A stretch of DNA of 64,000 nucleotides, taken from contig QCDE01000002.1 in NCBI GenBank assembly GCA_003281005.1, positions 1 through 64,000 of the forward strand, in the 5' to 3' direction. The notes under the pieces were generated by a model that was not told where the DNA came from, ran no database searches, and saw only the letters and a list, made by a program, of their open reading frames with translations. Numbering within the stretch: the first letter of the stretch is position 1; every line of letters starts with the position of its first letter. This document shows, piece after piece, positions 8,083-16,866 of the stretch. The stretch is from Pelagibacteraceae bacterium AG-349-O05 (GTDB lineage Bacteria > Pseudomonadota > Alphaproteobacteria > Pelagibacterales > Pelagibacteraceae). The position numbers and the translations under genes are program-made.

Positions 8083-10629
8083 ATGTTTAACCCATTAAAT
8101 TTAATAACAAAATTTATCAAATCTAGTAATCAAAAAGAGCTAGATAGAATTGGTAAAATTGTTGAAAAAATAAACTCTCACGAGGAAGATTTTAAAAATT
8201 TAAATGACGACGAATTTCCAAAAAAAACTAATGAATTTAGAAATCAGTTAAAAGATGGAAAAACTTTAGACGGGTTACTTCCTGAAGCTTTTGCTTTAGT
8301 TAGAGAAGCTGCCAAAAGAACACGTAACGAGAGACACTTTAATGTTCAGTTAATTGGAGGTGTTGCTTTGCATGAGGGTAAAATTGCTGAAATGAGAACT
8401 GGAGAAGGAAAAACTTTAACCATAACACTTGCTGCTTATTTAAATGCATTAAGTGAGAAAGGTGTTCATATAGTAACTGTAAATGATTATCTTGCAAAAA
8501 GGGACTCGGTTGAAATGGGGCAAATTTATAATTTTCTTGGTCTCTCATCAGGATTTATTAATAATTATCAAGATGATGCAGAACGTAAGAAAAACTATAA
8601 TTGTGATATCACTTATGCGACTAACAGTGAATTAGGCTTTGATTATTTAAGAGATAATATGAAATTTTCTGAAGAGCAAATGGTTCAGAGAGATCACAAT
8701 TTTTCAATAGTTGATGAAATAGATTCTTGTTTGATAGATGAAGCAAGAACTCCTTTAATAATTTCTGGAGCAGCAGAAGATAAAACTGCACAATATCTGG
8801 CAATTGATAAACTGGTTAGAATCTTAAATAATAAAGACTTTGAAATAGACGAAAAAGAGAAAAGCATTTTATTAACTAATGATGGAATTAATAATGTTGA
8901 AAAAATTTTTTCTGATGCTGAAATTCTAAAAAATAATAATTTTTATGATCCAGAAAATTTACATTTAGTTCACCATGTTAATCAAGCTTTGCGAGCAAAT
9001 CATTTATTTGAAAAAGGTAGAGACTATATTGTTAAAGATGGAAGTCTTAAAATTATTGACGAACTTACTGGAAGAATTTTAGAGGGAAGACGTTTTGGAG
9101 ATGGTTTGCATCAAGCATTAGAAGCAAAAGAAAAAATTCAAGTACAAGCTGAAAATCAAACATTAGCTTCAATTACTTATCAAAATTATTTTAAGCTTTA
9201 TAAAAAAATATCTGGTTGTACCGGTACGGCCGCTACAGAGTCTGAAGAGTTTTTTGAAATTTATAATCTGCCTGTTGTTGTTATCCCAACGAATAAAGAA
9301 ATGATACGAAAAGATTTTAATGATTTAATTTTTAGAACAGAAAAAGAAAAAAATAATGCAATTATAGAAAAAATAATTGAAAGAAATAAATTGGGTCAAC
9401 CTATTTTGGTATTTACATCAAGTATTAATAAATCTGAAATTTATTCAAATTTGTTAAATCAAAGAAATATTAAACATGTAGTTTTGAATGCAAAAAATCA
9501 TGAGAATGAAGCTGAAATAATTGCAAATGCAGGAAAGGAAAATTCATTAATTATTACAACAAGTATTTCTGGAAGAGGAGTTGATATTCAACTTGGTGGT
9601 AAAAAAGGTTCCATTCCAGAAGAACAACTTAAAATAAATAAAGATAAAATTAAATCCTTAGGTGGTTTATTTGTAATTGGCACAGAGAGAATGGAATCTA
9701 GAAGAGTGGATAACCAGGCTAGAGGAAGATCCGGAAGACAAGGAGATGAAGGTAGTTCTGTATTTTATGTTAGTCTGGAGGATGATCTAATGAGGATTTT
9801 TGGATCGGAGTCTATGAATAGTATGCTCGAAAAACTAGGACTTAAAGACGGTGAAAGTATTGATCATCCCTGGATTAACAAAGCATTAGAGAGAGCCCAA
9901 CAGAAGGTAGAAGCTAGAAATTTTGATATAAGAAAAACACTCATCAAATTTGATAATGTTCTTAATGATCAAAGGCATGTTGTGTTTTCACAAAGAAAAA
10001 ATGCGATGAATAGTGAAAATATCTTTGATTATTCAGATGAATTTTTAAAAGAAATATCTGATGATTTAATAAAGTTAAAAATTTCTAATTTATCCAATCC
10101 TAAAAGTAATGAATTTAATAATAAAACTAAGCAAATAGTCGGGAAAAGCTTTGAAGAAACTGAATTTAAGGATTTCATGGAGTCAAAAGATAAAGATTTC
10201 AGAGAAAAAATTTCTAATAAATTTCAAGAAACTAGAAAAGAACGGATTAAACTTCTGGGTGAAGATCATGCGAAAGATATTGAAAAAAGAATTTTTCTTC
10301 AATCAATTGATCTAAACTGGAAATCACACATTCAATATTTGGAGCAATTAAGACAAGTCATAGGTCTAAGATCTTATGGTCAAAGAGATCCATTAGTTGA
10401 ATATAAAAAAGAAGCATTTGAATTATTTTCAAATCTTTTAGAAAAATTAAAATTAGATTATGTAACTATCCTTATGAACTTAAAAGTTGTCGTCGAAAAC
10501 AACCAAAATGACGAAAATAAAAGAGAGGATAAATTTAAACAAATTGCAAAAAATAAAAAAATTGGGAGAAATGAGCCATGTTATTGTGGTTCAGGTAAAA
10601 AATTTAAGCACTGCTGTGGTGCGTTATAA
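8083..10629 (+). CDS. secA: preprotein translocase ATPase SecA
   Basis: SecA is the ATP-driven motor that pushes unfolded preproteins through the SecYEG channel in the inner membrane. The 848-residue protein has the DEAD-type nucleotide-binding fold with Walker A in MRTGEGKTLT (about residue 105), the preprotein cross-linking region, the second ATPase fold with TTSISGRGVDIQLGG and the QARGRSGRQGD arginine-finger motif, and the C-terminal zinc-binding tail CYCGSGKKFKHCC that contacts SecB and lipid. Nothing is missing. It ends three bases before the convergent accA stop. Confidence 0.98.
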   Translation: MFNPLNLITKFIKSSNQKELDRIGKIVEKINSHEEDFKNLNDDEFPKKTNEFRNQLKDGKTLDGLLPEAFALVREAAKRTRNERHFNVQLIGGVALHEGKIAEMRTGEGKTLTITLAAYLNALSEKGVHIVTVNDYLAKRDSVEMGQIYNFLGLSSGFINNYQDDAERKKNYNCDITYATNSELGFDYLRDNMKFSEEQMVQRDHNFSIVDEIDSCLIDEARTPLIISGAAEDKTAQYLAIDKLVRILNNKDFEIDEKEKSILLTNDGINNVEKIFSDAEILKNNNFYDPENLHLVHHVNQALRANHLFEKGRDYIVKDGSLKIIDELTGRILEGRRFGDGLHQALEAKEKIQVQAENQTLASITYQNYFKLYKKISGCTGTAATESEEFFEIYNLPVVVIPTNKEMIRKDFNDLIFRTEKEKNNAIIEKIIERNKLGQPILVFTSSINKSEIYSNLLNQRNIKHVVLNAKNHENEAEIIANAGKENSLIITTSISGRGVDIQLGGKKGSIPEEQLKINKDKIKSLGGLFVIGTERMESRRVDNQARGRSGRQGDEGSSVFYVSLEDDLMRIFGSESMNSMLEKLGLKDGESIDHPWINKALERAQQKVEARNFDIRKTLIKFDNVLNDQRHVVFSQRKNAMNSENIFDYSDEFLKEISDDLIKLKISNLSNPKSNEFNNKTKQIVGKSFEETEFKDFMESKDKDFREKISNKFQETRKERIKLLGEDHAKDIEKRIFLQSIDLNWKSHIQYLEQLRQVIGLRSYGQRDPLVEYKKEAFELFSNLLEKLKLDYVTILMNLKVVVENNQNDENKREDKFKQIAKNKKIGRNEPCYCGSGKKFKHCCGAL

Positions 10630-10632
10630 AAA

Positions 10633-11727
10633 TTAAATTAACAATAGCGTTGTAGAAATTAAAATCAATCCACCAAGAATAGCTAATAACACTTTTTTTG
10701 ATTTTAAAATTTTATCAAAATTATTTTCCTTAATTGTTAATGTACTTACATCTTCAGTACTGGTCATAAAACCATCATTCCTTCCAATTTTAAGAAATTT
10801 ATTTTTTCTCTCATTCATTATTTCTTCAGAAGATAATTCATCAAAATGATTTAAATTTTTTGTTAAAGTTTCTCTAACGTTATTTAATATGATATCTCTA
10901 TCTCTATGTGCACCACCTAATGGCTCGTCAATTATTTCATCAATAACTTTTAACTTAAGTAAATCTTTAGCTGAAAGCTTCATAGCTTTCGCAGCATCAA
11001 GCATTTTTTTTGGATCTCTCCATAGAATAGTTGCACATCCCTCAGGGGATATTACTGAATAAATTGCATTTTCTAGCATAAGGACTTTATTTGATGAAGC
11101 TAATGCAATTGCTCCACCAGAGCCACCCTCGCCTATAATTATTGCAATTGTTGGAACTTTAAGCTCCATACAGCACTCGATTGATTTTGCAATTGCTTCA
11201 GCTTGTCCTCGTTCCTCAGCCCCTACACCAGGATATGCTCCTGGAGTATCAATAAAAGAGATTATGGGAATATTAAATTTGTTTGCTAAGTTCATTAACC
11301 TAATAGTTTTTCTATAACCCTCTGGCCTCATCATTCCAAAATTTCTCTCTATTCTGCTATCTAGATCTTCTCCTTTTTCTTGGCCTATCACTAAAACTGA
11401 TTTTCCATTAAATTTTGCAAATCCAGTTAAAACCGATTTATCCTCTCCATAATATCTATCTCCAGATAGCGAGATGAAATCATCAAACAAATTATCAATA
11501 AAAAATTTTGCTTTAGGTCTATCTTCGTGACGAGCAACCATAGTAGTCTGCCAAGGATCTAAATTAGAATAAATATTTTTTAATTTTTCATCTATCTCTG
11601 TTTGAGTACTTGAAATTTTTTGAGTATCGACTTCTGATAATCCCTCTTGATTATAAGGATCTTTCAATTTTTCTAGTTCGTTTTCTAGATCTTTAATTTC
11701 TGTTTCAAAATTTAGATAATTTTTCAT
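10633..11727 (-). CDS. accA: acetyl-CoA carboxylase carboxyltransferase subunit alpha, with C-terminal membrane tail
   Basis: AccA pairs with AccD (33114 in this window) to move carboxyl from biotin to acetyl-CoA, the first step of fatty-acid synthesis. Residues up to about 318 follow the family closely, including the oxyanion-hole region GEGGSGGAIALAS and ISPEGCATILWRD. The protein then runs on for some 45 residues to 364, where typical AccA ends near 317-320. The extension finishes in a hydrophobic stretch of about 19 residues (VLLAILGGLILIS-TTLLLI) preceded by KSKK, the look of a tail anchor. I checked the frame by translating the region; there is no sign of a frameshift. Upstream is the riboswitch region of the divergent glcB. 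Confidence 0.95.
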   Translation of the reverse strand: MKNYLNFETEIKDLENELEKLKDPYNQEGLSEVDTQKISSTQTEIDEKLKNIYSNLDPWQTTMVARHEDRPKAKFFIDNLFDDFISLSGDRYYGEDKSVLTGFAKFNGKSVLVIGQEKGEDLDSRIERNFGMMRPEGYRKTIRLMNLANKFNIPIISFIDTPGAYPGVGAEERGQAEAIAKSIECCMELKVPTIAIIIGEGGSGGAIALASSNKVLMLENAIYSVISPEGCATILWRDPKKMLDAAKAMKLSAKDLLKLKVIDEIIDEPLGGAHRDRDIILNNVRETLTKNLNHFDELSSEEIMNERKNKFLKIGRNDGFMTSTEDVSTLTIKENNFDKILKSKKVLLAILGGLILISTTLLLI

Positions 11728-11802
11728 GTTTTATTTATAACGGATGGTTAAAATACAAAAAAGGCAATAAAATGATATTAAATAAGGTGTAATTCTTATT
11801 AA

Positions 11803-11830
11803 TTGACTTAAATCATTTAACAGATACAAA
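11803..11830 (+). promoter_or_regulatory. promoter of the riboswitch-glcB transcript
   Basis: TTGACT at 11803-11808 and TACAAA at 11825-11830 with a 16-base spacer resemble a sigma-70 promoter. Transcription would begin near 11837, exactly where the first base-paired stem of aptamer 1 starts, so the RNA leader would consist almost wholly of riboswitch. Inferred from the sequence only. Confidence 0.6.
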
Positions 11831-11836
11831 TTCATT

Positions 11837-11996
11837 ATCGGGAGAGATTACTTTTGTAGCGCCGAAGGAGCAACCACCCCGGAAACTCTCAGGCAAAAGG
11901 ACCGATTAAAGCATAACACTCTGGAAAGAGATTGATTTCCGCCGAAGGAGTAAAGCTCTCAGGCAAAAATACAGATGGGGTACGAGCTTAAGTGCT
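11837..11996 (+). promoter_or_regulatory. tandem glycine riboswitch upstream of malate synthase
   Basis: Two glycine aptamers in a row. Aptamer 1 spans 11837-11906: P1 is ATCGG (11837-11841) with CCGAT (11902-11906), and the core shows GGAGAG, CCGAAGGAGCAA and ACTCTCAGGCAAAAGGAC. Aptamer 2 spans about 11920-11975: TCTG (11920-11923) with CAGA (11972-11975), core GCCGAAGGAG and CTCTCAGGCAAAA. These are the hallmarks of the gcvT-type glycine riboswitch. Placement ahead of glcB rather than glycine-cleavage genes is the arrangement described for SAR11, where glycine was reported to activate malate synthase. In the expression platform GCATAACACT (11911-11920) can pair with AGTGCTATGC (11991-12000), enclosing the glcB ATG, and AAGCTC (11953-11958) of the aptamer 2 core can pair with GAGCTT (11984-11989). 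These look like the alternative helices of the switch; which one forms with glycine is not decidable by reading. Confidence 0.95.
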
Positions 11997-14171
11997 ATGC
12001 AAGAAAAATATATTAAAATTAATAATCTTCAAGTATCAGAAAAACTTTCAAATTTTGTGAATAATGAATTACTAGAGAATACAAATATATCTTCAGAAAA
12101 TTTTTGGTTAGGTCTCGAAAAAACCCTCGATGAGCTTGCACCAAAAAATAAAGAATTAATTAAATTTAGAGAAGAATTGCAAAAAAAAATAGACGATTGG
12201 CATATCAAAAATAAAGGTAAGGACTTTAATTTAGATGAGTATAAAAATTTTTTATTAGAAATTGGTTATTTAAAAAATGAAGGACCCGATTTTAAAATAG
12301 AAACTGAAAATGTTGATGAAGAAATTGCGAGTATAGCTGGACCTCAGTTGGTTGTGCCTATCATGAATGCGAGGTATGCATTAAATGCTGCAAATGCAAG
12401 ATGGATGAGTTTATATGATAGCCTTTATGGTACAGATGTAATTGAGCAATCTGAAGATAGCGTATCTGAAAGGTATGACCCTTTGAGAGGTGAAATGGTT
12501 ATAAAATATGGAAGAGATTTTTTAGATAAGTATTTTCCATTGGCTGGACTAAGTTGGAATAAAATTACAAGTTTTGCTGTAAAATATGGAAAATTAAAAG
12601 TTTTGAAAGGTGCCGATATTTTTGATTTAGAAGATGAAAATAAATTTATTGGACACAGAGGTGAAAGCGATAATCCATCTGCAATTATTCTAAAGAACAA
12701 TAACTTACATATTGAAATTCTCAAAGACTCAAGAGCTTTTGCTGCCCAACAAGATCATGCAGGTATTAGTGATATTATACTAGAATCTGCAGTATCAACC
12801 ATTTGTGATAATGAAGATAGTGTTGCAGCAGTTGACTCCGAAGATAAAATTATTTGTTATCGAAATTGGCTAGGTCTAATGAAAGGAGACCTTAAGTCTA
12901 AATTTGAAAAAGAAGGGAAACTATTTGAGAGAAAATTAAATCCACACAGAAGTTATATCTCAAAAGATGGCAAAGGTTTAAAGTTACATGGTAGAAGCCT
13001 TTTGCTGGTAAGAAACGTTGGTCATCTAATGACTAACCCATCAATTTTATTAAGTGATGGAAGTGAAATACCCGAAGGTATAATGGATGCATTTATAACT
13101 ACAGCAGCTGCACTACATGATATTAAAAACAGAAATAATTCAAGAACTGGATCAGTTTATATTGTAAAACCTAAAATGCATGGTCCAGACGAGACGGCAT
13201 TTACAAATTTAATTTTTTCTAAAGTTGAGGAAGTTCTAAATTTACCTAAGAACACATGTAAAATTGGTATTATGGATGAAGAGAGAAGAACATCAGCAAA
13301 TTTAAAAGAATGTATTAGAAGTCTAAAAAATAGAGTTTTTTTTATTAATACTGGATTCTTAGATAGAACCGGTGATGAAATGCACACATCGATGGAAGCC
13401 GGTCCTATGATTAAAAAAGGTGAAATGAAATCGTCTAAATGGATTAATGCATACGAAAATAATAATGTTGATATTGGTTTAAGATGTGGGTTTTCTGGTA
13501 AAGCTCAAATTGGAAAAGGAATGTGGGCAATGCCAGATAAAATGAAAGATATGATGGAGCAAAAAACAGGTCACCTAAAAGCAGGTGCAAATTGCGCATG
13601 GGTTCCTTCTCCAACAGCAGCTGCGTTACATGCATTACATTATCATGAGATAAATATTTTTAACGAACAAAAAAAATTAATTGATAGAGAACCAGCTAAG
13701 CTTGATAATCTCTTAACAATCCCAATAGCAGATAGACCTAATTGGTCCGTAGAAGATATAAACAAAGAAATTTCTAATTCTGCACAAACTTTATTAGGGT
13801 ATGTTGTAAGATGGGTCGATCAAGGTGTAGGTTGTTCTAAAGTGCCAGATATCAACAACATAGGTTTGATGGAAGACAGGGCCACTCTCAGAATTTCATC
13901 TCAGCATATAGCAAACTGGATACATCATGGAATTACTACAAAAATACAAGTTACCAATATAATGAAAGATATGGCAAAAATAGTAGACGGCCAGAACAAG
14001 AATGACCCACTATATGTTAAAATGAGTGATGATTATGATAACTCTATAGCATTTCAAACTGCATGTGATTTAGTGTTTAAAGGTAAAGAACAACCTTCAG
14101 GTTATACCGAACCATTACTTCATTTAAATAGATTAAAAAAAAAATCTAATCTGAGTTCGAAATCAAATTAG
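11997..14171 (+). CDS. glcB: malate synthase G
   Basis: Condenses glyoxylate with acetyl-CoA to malate, closing the glyoxylate bypass. The 724-residue length is that of the G isoform. Recognisable segments include the substrate site MDEERRTSANLKECI, the ANCAWVPSPTAAALHALHYH block with the conserved cysteine, and MEDRATLRISSQHIANW holding the catalytic aspartate. The ATG at 11997 has no clear ribosome-binding site; instead the bases before and over it form part of a helix with the riboswitch leader, so translation is the likely step controlled by glycine. The 3' end overlaps the convergent recR by 26 bases. Confidence 0.97.
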   Translation: MQEKYIKINNLQVSEKLSNFVNNELLENTNISSENFWLGLEKTLDELAPKNKELIKFREELQKKIDDWHIKNKGKDFNLDEYKNFLLEIGYLKNEGPDFKIETENVDEEIASIAGPQLVVPIMNARYALNAANARWMSLYDSLYGTDVIEQSEDSVSERYDPLRGEMVIKYGRDFLDKYFPLAGLSWNKITSFAVKYGKLKVLKGADIFDLEDENKFIGHRGESDNPSAIILKNNNLHIEILKDSRAFAAQQDHAGISDIILESAVSTICDNEDSVAAVDSEDKIICYRNWLGLMKGDLKSKFEKEGKLFERKLNPHRSYISKDGKGLKLHGRSLLLVRNVGHLMTNPSILLSDGSEIPEGIMDAFITTAAALHDIKNRNNSRTGSVYIVKPKMHGPDETAFTNLIFSKVEEVLNLPKNTCKIGIMDEERRTSANLKECIRSLKNRVFFINTGFLDRTGDEMHTSMEAGPMIKKGEMKSSKWINAYENNNVDIGLRCGFSGKAQIGKGMWAMPDKMKDMMEQKTGHLKAGANCAWVPSPTAAALHALHYHEINIFNEQKKLIDREPAKLDNLLTIPIADRPNWSVEDINKEISNSAQTLLGYVVRWVDQGVGCSKVPDINNIGLMEDRATLRISSQHIANWIHHGITTKIQVTNIMKDMAKIVDGQNKNDPLYVKMSDDYDNSIAFQTACDLVFKGKEQPSGYTEPLLHLNRLKKKSNLSSKSN

Positions 14172-14757
14172 ATCGATTTTTAAAAGCAGAAAATAAAGTC
14201 CCATCATCTAGACTTTCAATCTCTCCTCCTACTGGTAAACCTTGTGCTAATTTAGTAATTTTAACATCTAAATTTTTTAGACTATCTTGAATGTAGTATG
14301 CTGTTGTTTGACCTTCCACAGTTGCACTGGTTGCTAAAATTACCTCCTCGATTTTATCTCTATTAACTCTTTCTACTAATGAGTTGATTAATAAATCCTC
14401 TTTTCTTTGGCCAACTGAAGAAATTGTTCCACCCAAAATATGAAAATAGCCCTGAAAGATATTTGAATTTTCAATGGACCATTGGTCTGCTATATCCTCT
14501 ACTACACAAATTTTATTATATTTTTCTTTTGTATTCTCACAATTTAGACATCCACTTGAATTTGACTTTAATGCACCACATGAATTGCATCTAACTACAT
14601 TTTTATAAACTTGCGCCAATGTATTTGCCATAGGTTTTACAAGTTCATCACGATTATTTATTAATTTTAAAACAATTCTTTTTGCTGATTTGGGACCTAA
14701 ACCAGGAAGTTTTGAAATTAATTTGATTAATTCTTCTATCTCACTGATATTTTGCAT
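14146..14757 (-). CDS. recR: recombination mediator RecR
   Basis: RecR works with RecO and RecF to load RecA at single-strand gaps. The 203-residue protein has the N-terminal helix-hairpin-helix (LPGLGPKSAKRIVL), a C4 zinc finger (CNSCGALKSNSSGCLNC) and the Toprim domain from VVEDIADQWSIE onwards. It is the last gene of the ffs-dnaX-ybaB-recR run, an order widely conserved in proteobacteria. Its end overlaps the convergent glcB end by 26 bases. Confidence 0.96.
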   Translation of the reverse strand: MQNISEIEELIKLISKLPGLGPKSAKRIVLKLINNRDELVKPMANTLAQVYKNVVRCNSCGALKSNSSGCLNCENTKEKYNKICVVEDIADQWSIENSNIFQGYFHILGGTISSVGQRKEDLLINSLVERVNRDKIEEVILATSATVEGQTTAYYIQDSLKNLDVKITKLAQGLPVGGEIESLDDGTLFSAFKNRSNLISNSD

Positions 14758-14760
14758 CTA

Positions 14761-15078
14761 TTATAAAGGCCATTTAAAACCAGGAATTCCAAAGCCTCCA
14801 GTTGCTTTTGTAATTTCCTCAGTTGTTTTTGATTTAAGTTGAGATTTGGCACTATTATGTGCTGCAACAATTAAATCTTCAATTATGGTTTTGTCCTCTT
14901 TCATAATTTCATCAGATAACTTTATTGTTTGCATCTCTCCCTCTCCATCTAAAGTTATCTTTACAGAATTTGAGCCCGAAACTCCTTCAACTCTGATTTC
15001 CTTAATCTTTTGTTGGCTTTCTTTCATTTTTGCTTCAAGTTCTTTTGCTTTGTCTAAAATTTTACTAAAATCAGTCAT
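14761..15078 (-). CDS. ybaB: YbaB/EbfC family nucleoid-associated protein
   Basis: A small DNA-binding protein of the YbaB/EbfC family, thought to act as a dimer on the nucleoid. I place the start at the ATG of MTDFSKILDKAKELEAKM (15078) because family members begin this way; an in-frame ATG four codons upstream (15090) lies further inside dnaX. From 15078 the protein has 105 residues, with the long N-terminal helix and the GGFGIPGFKWPL-like C-terminus of the family. The start overlaps the dnaX end by eight bases, and recR follows three bases downstream of its stop. Confidence 0.92.
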   Translation of the reverse strand: MTDFSKILDKAKELEAKMKESQQKIKEIRVEGVSGSNSVKITLDGEGEMQTIKLSDEIMKEDKTIIEDLIVAAHNSAKSQLKSKTTEEITKATGGFGIPGFKWPL

Positions 15079-16726
15079 TATCAACTCCATCTTTGTTTGA
15101 ATTTACATCGATTAATTCTGCATCAGGAAATCTATCAATCACACTTTTAAATATTTCTGAATTTTTCATTTCATCAATTAATTGTTTTTTAACATTTTTT
15201 TGTTTGTCTTTTACTGACATTTGCCCCTTTAATTTACTAAATGTAATAATCCATCTTTCACCAGTCCAATCAAAAAGTTTTGATGATAAATCTTTTACAA
15301 AATCTTTGTCTAAACTTTCATTAAAAGATATTTCAATTCTATTATTTTCAAATTTTACAATATTAACATTTTTTTCTAACTCATATTTTAGTTTAATCTC
15401 CTTTTTTTTTGCACAGATTTCGATCAGATCCTCGAATGCATTTATATTAATTTTATGTACTGCTTTAATTTCTGTTTGAACTTCTGGTTTAGTTTTTTCT
15501 TCCTGTGCGACATTCTTAATTTGATTGATTGTTTTAGAAGTTAATTCAGTTTCTGTATTCTTAACTAAATTTTCACCCTTCAAGTCAACCTCAACTTTTT
15601 CAATTTTATTTCCAGATTTTACAGAACTTAAATGCATCAATCTTATTAAAAACATCTCAATTGAAAGGTGTTGATTAGAAACTATGTCTATCTCTTCGAG
15701 TGAAGAGATGGCAAATTGCCAAAATAATATTAATACCTCTGTATCTATTTGATTTGATAAATTTTTAATTTTAGAAAATTCTTCATCATTTAATGAAAAG
15801 TTTGTACTTTCTAAAGTTAATGAATTAATATTTTTAAAGTAGTAAAGTAACTCTAAGAAATCATTAATAAAAACCTTTGGTTCAACACCTTGGTCATAAA
15901 TTTTTCTATAAATACTAATTACTTTTTTTTCTTCACCTTTTAAAATTAACTCAAACAAATCAATTAATTGAGATTTATCAAAATACCCAAAAATTTTCTG
16001 AGCTGAATTTAAGTCTAATTCTTTTCCTTCATCCAAACTTAATAGTGCTCTATCGAGCAACGACAAAGAATCTCTAACAGAACCCTCAGAAATTTTGACT
16101 ATAAGCTTTAAAGCATCGTCGCTTATTTTTCCATTTTCCTTATTTTTAATTTTTTTAATAAACTCCAATAATTCTGAGGATTTAATTCTAGATAGATCAA
16201 ATCTTTGACATCTAGATACTACTGTAATTGGAATTTTTTTAATTTCTGTAGTTGCAAAAATAAATTTTAGATATTCTGGTGGTTCCTCTAAAGTTTTTAA
16301 TAAAGCATTAAATGCTTGTTTACTTAACATGTGAACTTCATCAATAATGAAGATTTTATATTTAGCCGTGGTCGGCCCATATCTTGAAAATTCGATTAAA
16401 TCTCTTACGTCATCTACACCTGTTTTGCTCGCCGCATCCATTTCAAGCACATCTATATGACTAGACTCGCTTATAGATTTACAGTTTTCACAAAAGTCTT
16501 TTTTACATAAATTATCGATACCATTTGAACAATTAAGTGCTTTAGCAACAATTCGTGCTGATGTTGTTTTTCCTATTCCCCTTATTCCAGTGAACAAATA
16601 TGCATTAGGTATTTTGTCAGCTTTAATCGAATTGGTAATAGTTTCTGCAACAACCTCTTGACCAATAAGATCATCAAAAGTTTGTGGTCTATATTTTAAT
16701 GCTAATACTTTTGAGTTATTATTCAT
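15071..16726 (-). CDS. dnaX: DNA polymerase III subunits gamma and tau
   Basis: DnaX forms the clamp-loader core and, as tau, links polymerases at the fork. The 551-residue protein has Walker A in GIRGIGKTTSAR (about residues 47-58), the zinc module around CSN-x8-CENC, Walker B/DExH in FIIDEVHMLS and a diverged C-terminal part after about residue 370. I looked for an obvious A-rich slippery heptamer followed by a stem that would produce a separate gamma form and did not find a convincing one. The ATG lies only 10 bases downstream of the 3' end of the SRP RNA, so both are probably made from the SRP RNA promoter. Confidence 0.95.
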   Translation of the reverse strand: MNNNSKVLALKYRPQTFDDLIGQEVVAETITNSIKADKIPNAYLFTGIRGIGKTTSARIVAKALNCSNGIDNLCKKDFCENCKSISESSHIDVLEMDAASKTGVDDVRDLIEFSRYGPTTAKYKIFIIDEVHMLSKQAFNALLKTLEEPPEYLKFIFATTEIKKIPITVVSRCQRFDLSRIKSSELLEFIKKIKNKENGKISDDALKLIVKISEGSVRDSLSLLDRALLSLDEGKELDLNSAQKIFGYFDKSQLIDLFELILKGEEKKVISIYRKIYDQGVEPKVFINDFLELLYYFKNINSLTLESTNFSLNDEEFSKIKNLSNQIDTEVLILFWQFAISSLEEIDIVSNQHLSIEMFLIRLMHLSSVKSGNKIEKVEVDLKGENLVKNTETELTSKTINQIKNVAQEEKTKPEVQTEIKAVHKININAFEDLIEICAKKKEIKLKYELEKNVNIVKFENNRIEISFNESLDKDFVKDLSSKLFDWTGERWIITFSKLKGQMSVKDKQKNVKKQLIDEMKNSEIFKSVIDRFPDAELIDVNSNKDGVDND

Positions 16727-16736
16727 ATATCTATAA

Positions 16737-16820
16737 GGAGACTAGAACCTGAATAACTGTCTCTACGACTGCTTCCGTTAAGATCTGGTCGGGTTCAAGC
16801 AGCATCCACCTCTAGCCTCC
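16737..16820 (-). ncRNA. ffs: bacterial small signal recognition particle RNA (4.5S RNA)
   Basis: On the minus strand GGAGGCTAG at the 5' end (16820-16812) pairs with CTAGTCTCC at the 3' end (16745-16737), and the apical part reads GACCAGATC-TTAA-CGGAAGCAGTC. This is the conserved SRP domain IV: symmetric and asymmetric internal loops (CAG opposite AAGCA) capped by UCU-UAAC-GGA. The loop UAAC is of the URRC class rather than the GGAA loop of E. coli. Position upstream of dnaX is the usual place of ffs in many proteobacteria. The RNA binds Ffh and targets membrane proteins co-translationally. Ends are set by the terminal helix and may be off by a few bases. Confidence 0.88.
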
Positions 16821-16826
16821 GAAACC

Positions 16827-16856
16827 ATTATAGCAGTTAAAATTTCTAATCTACAA
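16827..16856 (-). promoter_or_regulatory. promoter of SRP RNA and dnaX
   Basis: On the minus strand TTGTAG (16856-16851) and a perfect TATAAT (16832-16827) are 18 bases apart. The expected start falls at about 16820, the first base of the SRP RNA terminal stem, which supports both calls. No terminator separates the RNA from dnaX, so this promoter probably also drives dnaX-ybaB-recR. Confidence 0.75.
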
Positions 16857-16866
16857 GAAAAGATTA

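Noticed and set aside
16737..16820. SRP RNA on the plus strand
   Set aside because: The plus strand also folds, but only the minus strand gives the GGAAGCAG asymmetric loop, and only that strand has a TATAAT promoter at the right distance and dnaX downstream.
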